Shown: positions 17,627-25,289 of the stretch, piece after piece
How positions within the stretch are numbered: the stretch's first letter is position 1
Layout of the letters: every line of letters begins with the position of its first letter
Source: Daejeonia sp002484105
Lineage (GTDB): Bacteria; Bacteroidota; Bacteroidia; Flavobacteriales; Weeksellaceae
DNA: 64,000 nt
Reading direction: 5' to 3'
Assembly: GCF_051175565.1 (NCBI RefSeq)
Contig: NZ_CP195105.1
Span: 1,922,001 to 1,986,000, forward strand
Translations under genes and position numbers: made by a program
The notes under the pieces: generated by a model
Told to the model about the DNA's origin: nothing
Database searches by the model: none
The model's input: the letters and a program-made list of their open reading frames with translations, nothing else

Positions 17627-17998
17627 CTATTGGTGTTTGCGGTTGTACTGCTGAAGCTGCTGCTTGGTGAGTACTTTTTTCACCTGTGTTTTGTACTGTT
17701 TTTCAGAGAGTCCTTTTTTGGTGTTCTTCATTTTAGGATATTTCTCATATCTTCTCTGGTGCAGCGCCTTGATTTTTTTCTTCTGTACAGAGGTTAGCTG
17801 TATGCCATCGAAATCGTCAAGATATGCATCATCCTGCTGTCTGTTCTGCTGATGTTGCGCTGCAGAAGTATTTTTTTTATGTGTTGTGTTTTCTCTCTGT
17901 TTAGTCGTCTGCTCAGTTTTTGCAGGTTCCCGGTCGCGCTGCTGTGCATTGGCTGTAAAAGCAGCAATCAGACTAAGGGTAACAAATAATTTTTTCAT
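17627..17998 (-). CDS. Small exported basic protein with LTxxQ-like segment
   Basis: A 123-residue protein with signal peptide MKKLFVTLSLIAAFTANAQ, a Gln/Asn/Thr/Lys-rich linker (~20-65), then a helical C-terminus beginning LTSVQKKKIKALHQRRYEKY and ending KQYKTQVKKVLTKQQLQQY. The pattern is like a short Spy/CpxP-type LTxxQ protein: a first LTxxQ helix and a second ILTxxQ-like one. A second gene at 26433-26903 has the same layout. Function unknown; a periplasmic chaperone-like or metal-responsive role is a guess from that resemblance. Confidence 0.6.
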   Translation of the reverse strand: MKKLFVTLSLIAAFTANAQQRDREPAKTEQTTKQRENTTHKKNTSAAQHQQNRQQDDAYLDDFDGIQLTSVQKKKIKALHQRRYEKYPKMKNTKKGLSEKQYKTQVKKVLTKQQLQQYNRKHQ

Positions 17999-18138
17999 TG
18001 TTCTTAATTTTAAAGGTTAATGTCTGTTTAGAGTCAAGATTGATGCCTGCTTTCTGGAATTTGAGGAAATTTAGACCAACAATACCAATAGCTATATTTT
18101 TGAACAGATTTTATAGACCAAAGGATTCCGACAATGAT

Positions 18139-18146
18139 TATATTTG
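18139..18146 (+). promoter_or_regulatory. -7 promoter element of the DUF421 gene
   Basis: TATATTTG matches TAnnTTTG exactly. It ends 21 bases before the GTG start at 18168. A longer frame opened by TTG at 18144 lies inside this element and is therefore not the start. Confidence 0.55.
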
Positions 18147-18167
18147 CATCAGAAAATCGGAAAAAAT

Positions 18168-18686
18168 GTGATCAACTCTTATTTTGATATCATCGTCCGT
18201 AGCCTGGCCGTCTATTTTTTTATGGTTGCAGGCATACGTATTTTCGGAAAAAACCAGCTTTCGCAGCTCAATGCCGGCGATGTTGTTTTGCTCCTGCTGA
18301 TTTCCAATGCGGTGCAAAACGCCATGGTAGGCGAAAATACCTCGCTCGCAGGTGGTCTGGTTGCAGCTTTGGTACTTTTTGTCGCCAATTATTTTCTTAA
18401 AAAATTTATTTTCAAAAGTCCCAAAGTCAAGGAAATTCTGGAATCTGAGCCTGATATTCTGATTAAGGACGGCGTAATGTATGACCAGAACCTGAAGAAA
18501 GAAAAAATCAGCACTGACGAGCTGCTCGAGGCCGTGCGTGAACACGGTGTCGACGATATAAAACAGGTAAAACTCGCCATGCTGGAAGTGGATGGTAATA
18601 TCAGCGTAATTTCGTTTGACGCCCAAACCAACCAGACCCGGTTTACCCGGCACAGAAGAAAAAAAATGACACAACAACAGTATTGA
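18168..18686 (+). CDS. DUF421 (YetF/YcaP-type) membrane protein
   Basis: A 172-residue inner-membrane protein with three N-terminal transmembrane helices (to about residue 80: SLAVYFFMVAGIRIFGK, DVVLLLLISNAVQNAM, GLVAALVLFVANYFL) and a soluble C-terminal domain with the typical GVMYDQNLKKEKISTDELLEAVREHGV and VKLAMLEVDGNISVI. DUF421 proteins are known in Bacillus spores and many envelopes, without a settled biochemical role. GTG 18168 is chosen because it follows the promoter at a plausible distance. The ATG at 18166 is out of frame. The GNAT gene starts one base after its stop. Confidence 0.88.
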   Translation: MINSYFDIIVRSLAVYFFMVAGIRIFGKNQLSQLNAGDVVLLLLISNAVQNAMVGENTSLAGGLVAALVLFVANYFLKKFIFKSPKVKEILESEPDILIKDGVMYDQNLKKEKISTDELLEAVREHGVDDIKQVKLAMLEVDGNISVISFDAQTNQTRFTRHRRKKMTQQQY

Positions 18687-18687
18687 T

Positions 18688-19179
18688 ATGAATTTTGAAA
18701 TCAGAAACATGCAGCCCGAAGATGCTTCCCGTGTGCTGCAGATCTTTCAACAGGGCATCAACGGGGGGATTGCAACTTTTGAGACCGAAGTACCCCGGTG
18801 GGAAGCCTGGGAAATGTCCCACCACCAGTTTTCAAGGTTTGTGATCGAGAACGATCAGGATCAGGTTGTGGGCTGGTGTGCACTCCAGCAGGTCAGTAAA
18901 CGGAACTGCTTTAGCGGTGTCGCTGAAATCAGTATCTATATAGATGAGGCATTCAAGAAACTAGGTCTGGGTACCATTCTCATGAAGAAACTGATTCTGG
19001 ACAGCGAAGACCACGGTATCTGGACACTCCAATCGATGATTTTTCCGGAAAACAAAGCCAGTATTGCTTTGCATCAGAAACTCGGTTTCCGTATTGTTGG
19101 GATACGCACTAAACTTGCACAGCTGAACAGCGAATGGAAAGATGTGGCTCTTCTGGAAAGAAGAAGCCGCGAAATTTGA
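18688..19179 (+). CDS. GNAT acetyltransferase, phosphinothricin acetyltransferase-like
   Basis: A 163-residue single-domain N-acetyltransferase. The motif GGIATFETEVP (~28-37) is characteristic of the Pat/MddA group that acetylates phosphinothricin and methionine sulfone or sulfoximine. The acetyl-CoA loop is read as KKLGLGTILMKKL (~92), where canonical GNATs have Q/RxxGxG/A. The C-terminal ALHQKLGFRIVGIR is typical. Substrate here is inferred. It probably shares the DUF421 transcript (1-base spacing). Confidence 0.82.
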   Translation: MNFEIRNMQPEDASRVLQIFQQGINGGIATFETEVPRWEAWEMSHHQFSRFVIENDQDQVVGWCALQQVSKRNCFSGVAEISIYIDEAFKKLGLGTILMKKLILDSEDHGIWTLQSMIFPENKASIALHQKLGFRIVGIRTKLAQLNSEWKDVALLERRSREI

Positions 19180-19197
19180 ATATAAAAATAGTACAAT

Positions 19198-19815
19198 ATG
19201 CGAATTTCTTTGATTTTTGTTCTGTTTACGCTCTGTTGTTATGCGCAGCAGCCATATACTCAGGACGAAACCCGTCTTATTGAAAGCGGCAATATCAATA
19301 CGGCACTTCCTATATACCAAACCACAGATCCGCATCAGCAAGAAGTTCTGCTTGCCAGTTCCCAGAATGTGGATCCCCGGAATCCGCTGACCAAAATTCT
19401 TGTCGAAAGGATGAAACTTTCGCTGCTTGCCACAAAACATGGAGTAGGTATTGCAGCGCCGCAGGTGGGGGTCAACCGGAAAATTATCTGGGTACAGCGT
19501 TTTGATAGGGAAGGGCATCCGCTGGAATATTTTATCAATCCGGAAATTCTCTGGCGTTCGGAGATTCTGAATCTCGGGCCGGAAGGGGATCTTTCAATTC
19601 CGGATTTCCGGGATCAGTTCTATCGCAGCAAAGTGATTTCTGTGCAGTATCAGGATCTTGACGGCAAGGTTCATCAAGAGATAATGGAAGATTTCACCGC
19701 AGTGATTTTTCAGCACGAAACAGATCATCTTTCCGGAATCCTCATTACAGACAAAAAGGAAAAAGAAAAAAACCGGAGCTACGAAAAGGTAGATGCTTAT
19801 CGGGAAGTAAAATAA
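19198..19815 (+). CDS. Exported peptide-deformylase-like protein with altered metal site
   Basis: A 205-residue protein with a deformylase fold: motif 1 GVGIAAPQVG (~82), motif 2 region EGDLSIP (~130) and motif 3 QHETDHLSG (~170). In active deformylases motif 2 is EGCLS and the Cys binds the catalytic metal. Here the codon is GAT (Asp). The two His of HExxDH are kept. The N-terminus MRISLIFVLFTLCCYAQQ looks like a signal peptide, which cytoplasmic deformylases lack. It could be a divergent exported hydrolase using Asp as ligand, or a non-deformylase. A true def gene is expected elsewhere in the genome. Confidence 0.82.
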   Translation: MRISLIFVLFTLCCYAQQPYTQDETRLIESGNINTALPIYQTTDPHQQEVLLASSQNVDPRNPLTKILVERMKLSLLATKHGVGIAAPQVGVNRKIIWVQRFDREGHPLEYFINPEILWRSEILNLGPEGDLSIPDFRDQFYRSKVISVQYQDLDGKVHQEIMEDFTAVIFQHETDHLSGILITDKKEKEKNRSYEKVDAYREVK

Positions 19816-19820
19816 AAAAA

Positions 19821-19847
19821 CTCCTGTCTTATTTTTTCAGACAGGAG
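19821..19847. terminator. Terminator between deformylase-like gene and rpe
   Basis: Perfect 9-bp arms CTCCTGTCT and AGACAGGAG. A T-run follows on the plus strand and an A/T-rich flank on the other side, so it can serve both convergent genes. Confidence 0.8.
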
Positions 19848-19872
19848 GTTTTTTTGTGGAAATTATTATTGG

Positions 19873-20523
19873 TTAAAGTTTCATGAGTTCGATGGTTTTT
19901 TCCGGATTTTGACTTGAGAAAACGGCATTTCCGGCAACAAGTACATCGGCGCCGGCATCAAAAAGTCTTGAAGCGTTATCCAGGTTTACCCCACCGTCCA
20001 CTTCAATCAGTGCAGTAGAATTGTTGGAGATAATCAGATCTTTACATTCTGAAATTTTACGATATGTGTTTTCGATAAATTTCTGTCCGCCAAATCCCGG
20101 ATTGACACTCATCAACAGAACCAGATCGACATCCTGTATGATGTCTTCCAACATCATTACAGGCGTGGAAGGATTGAGCACAACCCCGGCCTTTGCGCCA
20201 CGGTTCTGGATAAACTGAACCGTGCGGTGCAGATGGACGCAGGCTTCGTAGTGGACGGAAACCAGATCGGCACCATAATCGATAAATTCTTCCACATATT
20301 TTTCGGGCTCTACAATCATTAGATGGACATCGACGAATTTTGCAGTATGCTGTTGTACGCTTTTCATCACCGGAAATCCAAATGAAATATTGGGTACAAA
20401 TCTGCCATCCATCACATCCACATGAATCCAATCGGCCTGGGAATGGTTCAGCATTTCAATATCGCGCTGCAGATTACCGAAATCGGCAGAAAGGATGGAA
20501 GGAGCTATAAGTTTGGTTTTCAT
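19873..20523 (-). CDS. rpe: Ribulose-phosphate 3-epimerase
   Basis: A 216-residue TIM-barrel enzyme interconverting ribulose 5-phosphate and xylulose 5-phosphate in the pentose phosphate pathway. Hallmarks: APSILSADFGNL at the start, the metal-ligand motifs HVDVMDGRFVPN (~35) and VHLMI (~67), SVNPGFGGQKFI (~140, phosphate loop), and EVDGGVN (~176) followed by GADVLVAGNAVF. Full length, monocistronic as far as seen. Confidence 0.97.
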   Translation of the reverse strand: MKTKLIAPSILSADFGNLQRDIEMLNHSQADWIHVDVMDGRFVPNISFGFPVMKSVQQHTAKFVDVHLMIVEPEKYVEEFIDYGADLVSVHYEACVHLHRTVQFIQNRGAKAGVVLNPSTPVMMLEDIIQDVDLVLLMSVNPGFGGQKFIENTYRKISECKDLIISNNSTALIEVDGGVNLDNASRLFDAGADVLVAGNAVFSSQNPEKTIELMKL

Positions 20524-20581
20524 ATTACTTTTTATCTTGATTTTTATTTTTTGTGAATCTCCAAATATACAAATGCATTTT

Positions 20582-21661
20582 TCATCCGTGATATTTTAGT
20601 TTCATATCCGGTTTTATCTGGAGTAAAGTTTCATAAATCAGGTCAATAACATGTGCAACATCTTCTTTTGAAACCATTTCCACAGTCGTGTGCATATAGC
20701 GCAGAGGCAGGGAAATCAGCGCACTGGGGACACCTCCGTTGGAATGGGCAAATGCATCTGTATCGGTTCCGGTAGCCCGGCTTGCAGCAGCTCTTTGGTA
20801 AGGAATATTCTTGGCAATGGCGGTATTAATAATCAACTGGCGGACGTTATGATGTACGCTCGGCGCAAAGAAGATCACAGGTCCGTGGCCGCATTGCTGG
20901 TCACCTTCTTTTTTCTTGTCAATCATTGGGGTTGTGGTATCGTGGGTAACATCTGTCACAATTGCAATATCAGGCTTTATAGTATCTGCAATCATATCTG
21001 CACCGTAAAGTCCCACTTCTTCCTGAACAGAATTGGTAATATACAATCCGAAAGGCAGTTTCTTTTTGTTCTCTTTCAGCAGGCGTGCCACTTCTGCAAT
21101 CATGAAGCCACCGATACGGTTGTCCAATGCGCGGCAGACGTAATAACGGTTGTTCATCACAAAAAATTCGTCTGGATAGGTAATCATACAGCCGACATAA
21201 ATGCCGAGTTCTTCCACTTCTTTTTTGCTGGTGGCACCACAATCGATAAAGATATTTTCGATTTTAGGTACCGGTTCATTGGCGTTCACACCTCTTGTAT
21301 GGATGGCAGGCCAGCCGAAAACCCCTTTTACGATGCCTTTTTCACCATGGATATGCACTACTTTGGATGGGGCGATCATCTGGTCGGAGCCACCGTTGCG
21401 GATCACATAAATCAGTCCGTCGTCAGTAATGTAATTGACATACCAGGAAATTTCGTCGGCATGCGCCTCAATCACTACTTTGAATTCGGCTTCAGGATTG
21501 ATAATTCCGTAACAGGTCCCATAATGATCGGTTTCTATTTGATCCACATACGGACGGATATAGTCCATCCAGATTTTTTGGCCTTCATGTTCATAACCGG
21601 TAGGAGATGAAGCGTTTACATATTTTTCTAAAAAATTTACAGAATTTTTATTTGCTTTCAT
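20582..21661 (-). CDS. M42-family dimetal aminopeptidase
   Basis: A 359-residue cytoplasmic metallopeptidase of the FrvX/PepA (TET) group. Metal and catalytic residues are visible: EAHADEISW (~70, His-x-Asp), RALDNRIGG (~185, bridging Asp), SVQEEVGLYGAD (~220, Glu-Glu), VTDVTHDTTTP (~243) and a late His in PLRYMHTTVEM (~327). M42 enzymes form tetrahedral dodecamers and trim N-terminal residues from peptides. Residue preference is unknown. Confidence 0.92.
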   Translation of the reverse strand: MKANKNSVNFLEKYVNASSPTGYEHEGQKIWMDYIRPYVDQIETDHYGTCYGIINPEAEFKVVIEAHADEISWYVNYITDDGLIYVIRNGGSDQMIAPSKVVHIHGEKGIVKGVFGWPAIHTRGVNANEPVPKIENIFIDCGATSKKEVEELGIYVGCMITYPDEFFVMNNRYYVCRALDNRIGGFMIAEVARLLKENKKKLPFGLYITNSVQEEVGLYGADMIADTIKPDIAIVTDVTHDTTTPMIDKKKEGDQQCGHGPVIFFAPSVHHNVRQLIINTAIAKNIPYQRAAASRATGTDTDAFAHSNGGVPSALISLPLRYMHTTVEMVSKEDVAHVIDLIYETLLQIKPDMKLKYHG

Positions 21662-21716
21662 AGAAAAGGAATGATTTTTGCCACTATAGGCTTTAATTTT
21701 AATGTGGGTAAAAATA

Positions 21717-22427
21717 ATGAATTTCAGGAGATTTTTTCTAACAATATCTGTTTTATGTACAAGTTTGTTTCATGCTCAGATTGGTGGAATTGAGTTTAAA
21801 ACTTTAAGCCAGTACCCTCAGGATAAAATCAAGACCGACGAATATGGCAACAGATACTATTATGATGAGGCCAACAAAGCCAAAATTTACGAAATCAACG
21901 GTGAAACGGTCGTGGTTCTGGATGAGTTGATTATCTCTGCAAAACCGCATTTCAACAATCAGCTGGATCGCAATTATTACTTCTTTCTTAATAAAAAACT
22001 CAACCGCGTTTATCCTCTTTTCCTGACTGCACTGAACCAGTACAGAACGCTTCATACACAACTGGCAGCCATGCCACCTTCAGAGCGGAGGAAGGTAGCA
22101 AGAGCTCGTCAGGAAGTATTGGCAACAGAGTATGAAACCAAACTCCGTGATCTTACGACCACAGAAGGGCAGGTTTTTGCAAAACTGATGAGCCGCGCGA
22201 CTGGAAAAACGGTTTACGAAATCATCCGGGAACTGCGTGGAGGCTGGAGTGCTTTCTGGTGGAATGTAAAGGGTAATATCGCAGAAATTGATCTGAAAGA
22301 ACCTTATGATCCGCATAAAAACAGAACCGATGCCTTCCTGGAATCCCTTCTCCAGAGCAGTTGGAATCTCGGTCTTCTGAAGCCTTACGAAGGTTATCAG
22401 AAATTTAAAGTCGAAGATGACGACTGA
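21717..22427 (+). CDS. DUF4294 exported protein
   Basis: A 236-residue Bacteroidota protein with signal peptide (MNFRRFFLTISVLCTSLFHAQ) followed by DUF4294: ETVVVLDELIISAKP, then NRVYPLFLTALNQYRTL and RELRGGWSAFWWNVKG. An upstream in-frame start at 21702 would add only MWVKI; ATG 21717 gives a normal signal sequence. It ends one base before the Nudix gene on the opposite strand, so no separate terminator is seen. Function unknown. Confidence 0.8.
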   Translation: MNFRRFFLTISVLCTSLFHAQIGGIEFKTLSQYPQDKIKTDEYGNRYYYDEANKAKIYEINGETVVVLDELIISAKPHFNNQLDRNYYFFLNKKLNRVYPLFLTALNQYRTLHTQLAAMPPSERRKVARARQEVLATEYETKLRDLTTTEGQVFAKLMSRATGKTVYEIIRELRGGWSAFWWNVKGNIAEIDLKEPYDPHKNRTDAFLESLLQSSWNLGLLKPYEGYQKFKVEDDD

Positions 22428-22847
22428 TTATTTTTCTAGAAATCTTTCCTGAAGTTTTTCGTAGACGATTTTGTCAATCGGCAATTCAAACGGATTGGGT
22501 GCGGTAAGCGGTATCCATTCTGCTTTTTCGATGCACGGATCGACAATCAGCAAGTCGTTGATATCCTCAATTTCTGCAAGATAATACACTGTCAGCAACT
22601 GTTCATTTTCACGAAATCTTGATACCAGAAAATCTTCCTGGGTATAGAAATGCATGGTGCTCCGGATTTTCAGATTCAATTCTTCTTCAAACTCACGTTT
22701 CAGGCATTCTATGGTGCCTTCTCCAAACTCGAGTCCGCCTCCGGGCAGTTTCGTCAGATAGCTTCCGGCATATTCTTCATGGAGTACAAGCAGTTTTCCG
22801 TCGTGCAGGCAGGCAGCATATACTCTGACATTCATTCGGTCAATCAT
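22428..22847 (-). CDS. Nudix hydrolase
   Basis: A 139-residue protein with a Nudix box (GGLEFGEGTIECLKREFEEEL, residues ~37-58) that keeps the REx-x-EE core binding Mg. It should hydrolyse a nucleoside diphosphate linked to another group; substrate unknown. It begins three bases after the mnmD stop, so the two are probably one transcript. ATG 22847 is used; ATG 22835 (MNVRVYAAC) is equally plausible. Confidence 0.88.
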   Translation of the reverse strand: MIDRMNVRVYAACLHDGKLLVLHEEYAGSYLTKLPGGGLEFGEGTIECLKREFEEELNLKIRSTMHFYTQEDFLVSRFRENEQLLTVYYLAEIEDINDLLIVDPCIEKAEWIPLTAPNPFELPIDKIVYEKLQERFLEK

Positions 22848-22850
22848 ATT

Positions 22851-23525
22851 TTATTGTTTTATAGCATTGGTCATTTCCCTTTTTCCGGGAGGCCCGGGTT
22901 TCTTTTCCACAAGAAAGTCCAGTTCCTTCAGCAGCCTCCTGACACTTCCCTTGGAAGAATAGGTGGTGAGCAGGCCTTCTTTGTTCATCTTTTCTGCCAC
23001 CCTCTCAAAAAGGGGTTTTTCCCACAGATCCGGTTGCACCCGTGCACCAAAGCAGTCGAAATATACCAGATCGATGCCCGGCATCGGGATATTACGGAGT
23101 TGGAAAAAATCAGTCTCAAATTTAGTTAAAAAGAAATTAGGGAGGAGTTCTGTTTCGGTACTCCATTTGCACTCGTGGGCTTTACGGTAAATTTTTTCCG
23201 CATTTTCGAAATCAAACAGCGAAGCATAGTTCAGTTCGGTAATTTCTTTTGGCAAAACCGGGTATTTTTCAAGAGCAAAATAATGGACAGGAAAAAGGCT
23301 TCCTTTTTCTAAAAAATCAGAAATCGTCACCATTAGGTTAAGACCTGTTCCAAAACCAAGCTCAAGAATATTAATTCCGCAATTATATTTTAAATTAAAT
23401 CCATTTTTTATAAAAACATGTATAGCCTCCTGAAGAGCACCGTGAGACGAATGGTAGCCTTCGTTCATTTCGTTGATAAATAATGTTTTAGAGCCATCTT
23501 CCGTGGTTTTTACTTCTCTGTTCAT
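22851..23525 (-). CDS. mnmD: tRNA 5-methylaminomethyl-2-thiouridine methyltransferase (MnmD)
   Basis: A 224-residue SAM-dependent methyltransferase (former DUF752), the stand-alone equivalent of the MnmC N-terminal domain, which makes the last step of mnm5s2U34 in the tRNA wobble position. Signatures: SSHGALQEAIHVFI, the SAM loop ILELGFGTGLNLM (~53), YFDCFGARVQPDLW (~152) and TYSSKGSVRRLL (~190). A TTG one codon earlier is not needed; ATG 23525 is used, 13 bases after a -7 element. No MnmC oxidase domain is attached. Confidence 0.92.
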   Translation of the reverse strand: MNREVKTTEDGSKTLFINEMNEGYHSSHGALQEAIHVFIKNGFNLKYNCGINILELGFGTGLNLMVTISDFLEKGSLFPVHYFALEKYPVLPKEITELNYASLFDFENAEKIYRKAHECKWSTETELLPNFFLTKFETDFFQLRNIPMPGIDLVYFDCFGARVQPDLWEKPLFERVAEKMNKEGLLTTYSSKGSVRRLLKELDFLVEKKPGPPGKREMTNAIKQ

Positions 23526-23538
23526 CAATTATTTTTGT

Positions 23539-23546
23539 CAAATTTA
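23539..23546 (-). promoter_or_regulatory. -7 promoter element of mnmD
   Basis: TAAATTTG on the minus strand, an exact TAnnTTTG match 13 bases before the mnmD ATG. Divergent from the ilvE promoter. Confidence 0.5.
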
Positions 23547-23577
23547 AATTAATTTTATGAGATATATAAAATTGTCA

Positions 23578-23585
23578 TAACTTTG
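23578..23585 (+). promoter_or_regulatory. -7 promoter element of ilvE
   Basis: TAACTTTG, an exact TAnnTTTG match 24 bases before ATG 23610. Confidence 0.5.
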
Positions 23586-23609
23586 TTAGGATCAAAAAAT
23601 ATTAATAAA

Positions 23610-24671
23610 ATGATAATTCAGAAAACGACGAAATCCAGACTTCCGGAATTCGACCCGAACCATTTTTCCTTTGGCAATACTTTTATTGATCACATGGTGA
23701 TCTGTGAATATGAAGACGGAAAATGGGGCGAGCCCAAGGTGGTACCTTACGGACCGCTGCCGATGACTCCGGCTATGATGGGTGTCAACTATGGACAGGC
23801 TTGTTTCGAAGGAATGAAAGCGTACAGAGACGAAAACGACGATGTTTATCTTTTCAGAATTGATAAAAATTTTGCGAGAATTAACAAGTCGGCCAAAAGG
23901 CTGGCAATGCCGGAGATCCCTGAAGAAGCCTTTGTTGATGGGCTGAAAGCACTTGTAGATATAGACCGGGAATGGATTCCGAAAGGCGAAGGAATGTCGC
24001 TGTACATACGTCCGCTGATCTTTGCTACCGAAGAAGCACTTATGGCAAGAATCTCCAAAAAATATATTTTTGCGATTGTAGCGACACCTGCCAAAATGTA
24101 TTATTCGGCACCTGTATCCGTTAAGATTTCCGACCATTATTCCAGAGCAGCCAATGGCGGAGTGGGTTTCTGCAAGGCTGCCGGAAATTATGCGGCTTCT
24201 TTCTATCCCACTCAGGTTGCCAATGATGAAGGTTATGAACAGATTATCTGGACAGATGATGCTACGCATACCCATTTTGAGGAGAGTGGTACAATGAATG
24301 TTTTTGTACGAATCAACGATACGATTTATACCCCAAACACTTCCGAGAAAATCCTGGATGGGGTTACCCGGGACAGTTTTATACAGCTTGCCAAAAGCAA
24401 AGGAATTGAAGTTGTGGTAGGCGATATCATGGTAAAAGATGTTATTGATGCGTACAGAAACGGAACACTGAAAGAAGTCTGGGGCGTGGGAACTGCGGTG
24501 GTGACCAACACCTTCAAGGCTTTGGGATATAACGGCGAAAAGCTTGAACTTCCGCTGCTTGATCCCACAGAAAGCTATGCACTTCAGCTGAAAAACGCAT
24601 TGGTGGATATCCAGACCAATCATGCAGAAGATCCTTTCGGCTGGAGATATCTGGTGGAGAGAAAATATTAA
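23610..24671 (+). CDS. ilvE: Branched-chain-amino-acid aminotransferase
   Basis: A 353-residue fold-type IV PLP enzyme for the last step of Ile, Leu and Val synthesis and the first of their degradation. Signatures include GVNYGQACFEGMKAYR, SLYIRPLIFATE, GGVGFCKAAGNYAAS (the PLP Lys is in this segment, ~190), HFEESGTMNVFV (~222) and EVWGVGTAVV (~296). A frame from 23583 would add nine residues across the -10 region, so ATG 23610 is chosen. No Ile/Leu leader peptide is seen. Confidence 0.96.
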   Translation: MIIQKTTKSRLPEFDPNHFSFGNTFIDHMVICEYEDGKWGEPKVVPYGPLPMTPAMMGVNYGQACFEGMKAYRDENDDVYLFRIDKNFARINKSAKRLAMPEIPEEAFVDGLKALVDIDREWIPKGEGMSLYIRPLIFATEEALMARISKKYIFAIVATPAKMYYSAPVSVKISDHYSRAANGGVGFCKAAGNYAASFYPTQVANDEGYEQIIWTDDATHTHFEESGTMNVFVRINDTIYTPNTSEKILDGVTRDSFIQLAKSKGIEVVVGDIMVKDVIDAYRNGTLKEVWGVGTAVVTNTFKALGYNGEKLELPLLDPTESYALQLKNALVDIQTNHAEDPFGWRYLVERKY

Positions 24672-24697
24672 AAATATCTTTAATACGATACATACTG

Positions 24698-24728
24698 AAT
24701 ACCGGGATCATCTTCCGGTATTTTTTTG
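24698..24728 (+). terminator. Terminator of ilvE
   Basis: Arms AATACCGG and CCGGTATT around a nine-base loop, followed by a run of T. Confidence 0.75.
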
Positions 24729-24766
24729 TTACGGAATTTTAAATATAATTCTTAATTTCGCATCTT

Positions 24767-25285
24767 ATGAAAAAATCAGGGATTCTGCTTGCTGTTCTCT
24801 TGTTTACGGGTTGCAAAAAGCAACCGGTTTATGCACCTTTGGATGGTGTAAGCAAGCAGGACAAGCCGATCGATATTTCCCGCGAGCGAAGCAAAAACCG
24901 CAATGAACAGGAACGCAAGTTTATCCGAAACTGGATCGCCGGGCAGAAAAAGGTTTTCTATCCCATGCCGTCCAATTACTGGTCGGATATAGATTTTTCC
25001 ATAAGACAGAATAATACAGAAGACCTTCCGGTCAGTTACCAGTATGACCAGTATGATTTCAACAATGTGCGGATTTATGATATGCCCGTCGTCAGAAATC
25101 ATATATATCTGCGGAAAACAGAAGAACTAAAAGCGGTAGAAGATGCTGTGCGGCATATGCATCCGAACGAGGAGGCTACACTTCTTGTACCATCTGTACT
25201 CGCCTATGGTACCTATGGTGACGGGAAAACTATCGGTAACGACCTGCCATTGATTATCAAACTGAAAATCTTAGAAGAAAAATAA
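24767..25285 (+). CDS. gldI: GldI-like peptidyl-prolyl isomerase lipoprotein
   Basis: A 172-residue lipoprotein (signal with lipobox LFTGC, Cys16) with a C-terminal FKBP-type domain (~90-170: LKAVEDAVRHMHPNEEATLLVPSVLAYG). It resembles GldI, a lipoprotein isomerase named for its role in Flavobacterium gliding. Only some of the rotamase active-site aromatics are evident, and the final strand (LPLIIKLKILE) is short. It lies four bases before a second isomerase lipoprotein, probably one transcript, so a role in folding exported proteins is likely. Confidence 0.8.
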   Translation: MKKSGILLAVLLFTGCKKQPVYAPLDGVSKQDKPIDISRERSKNRNEQERKFIRNWIAGQKKVFYPMPSNYWSDIDFSIRQNNTEDLPVSYQYDQYDFNNVRIYDMPVVRNHIYLRKTEELKAVEDAVRHMHPNEEATLLVPSVLAYGTYGDGKTIGNDLPLIIKLKILEEK

Positions 25286-25289
25286 AAAT

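Noticed and set aside
20690..21610. 306-codon plus-strand reading frame
   Set aside because: Antisense to the M42 peptidase gene; no domain seen.
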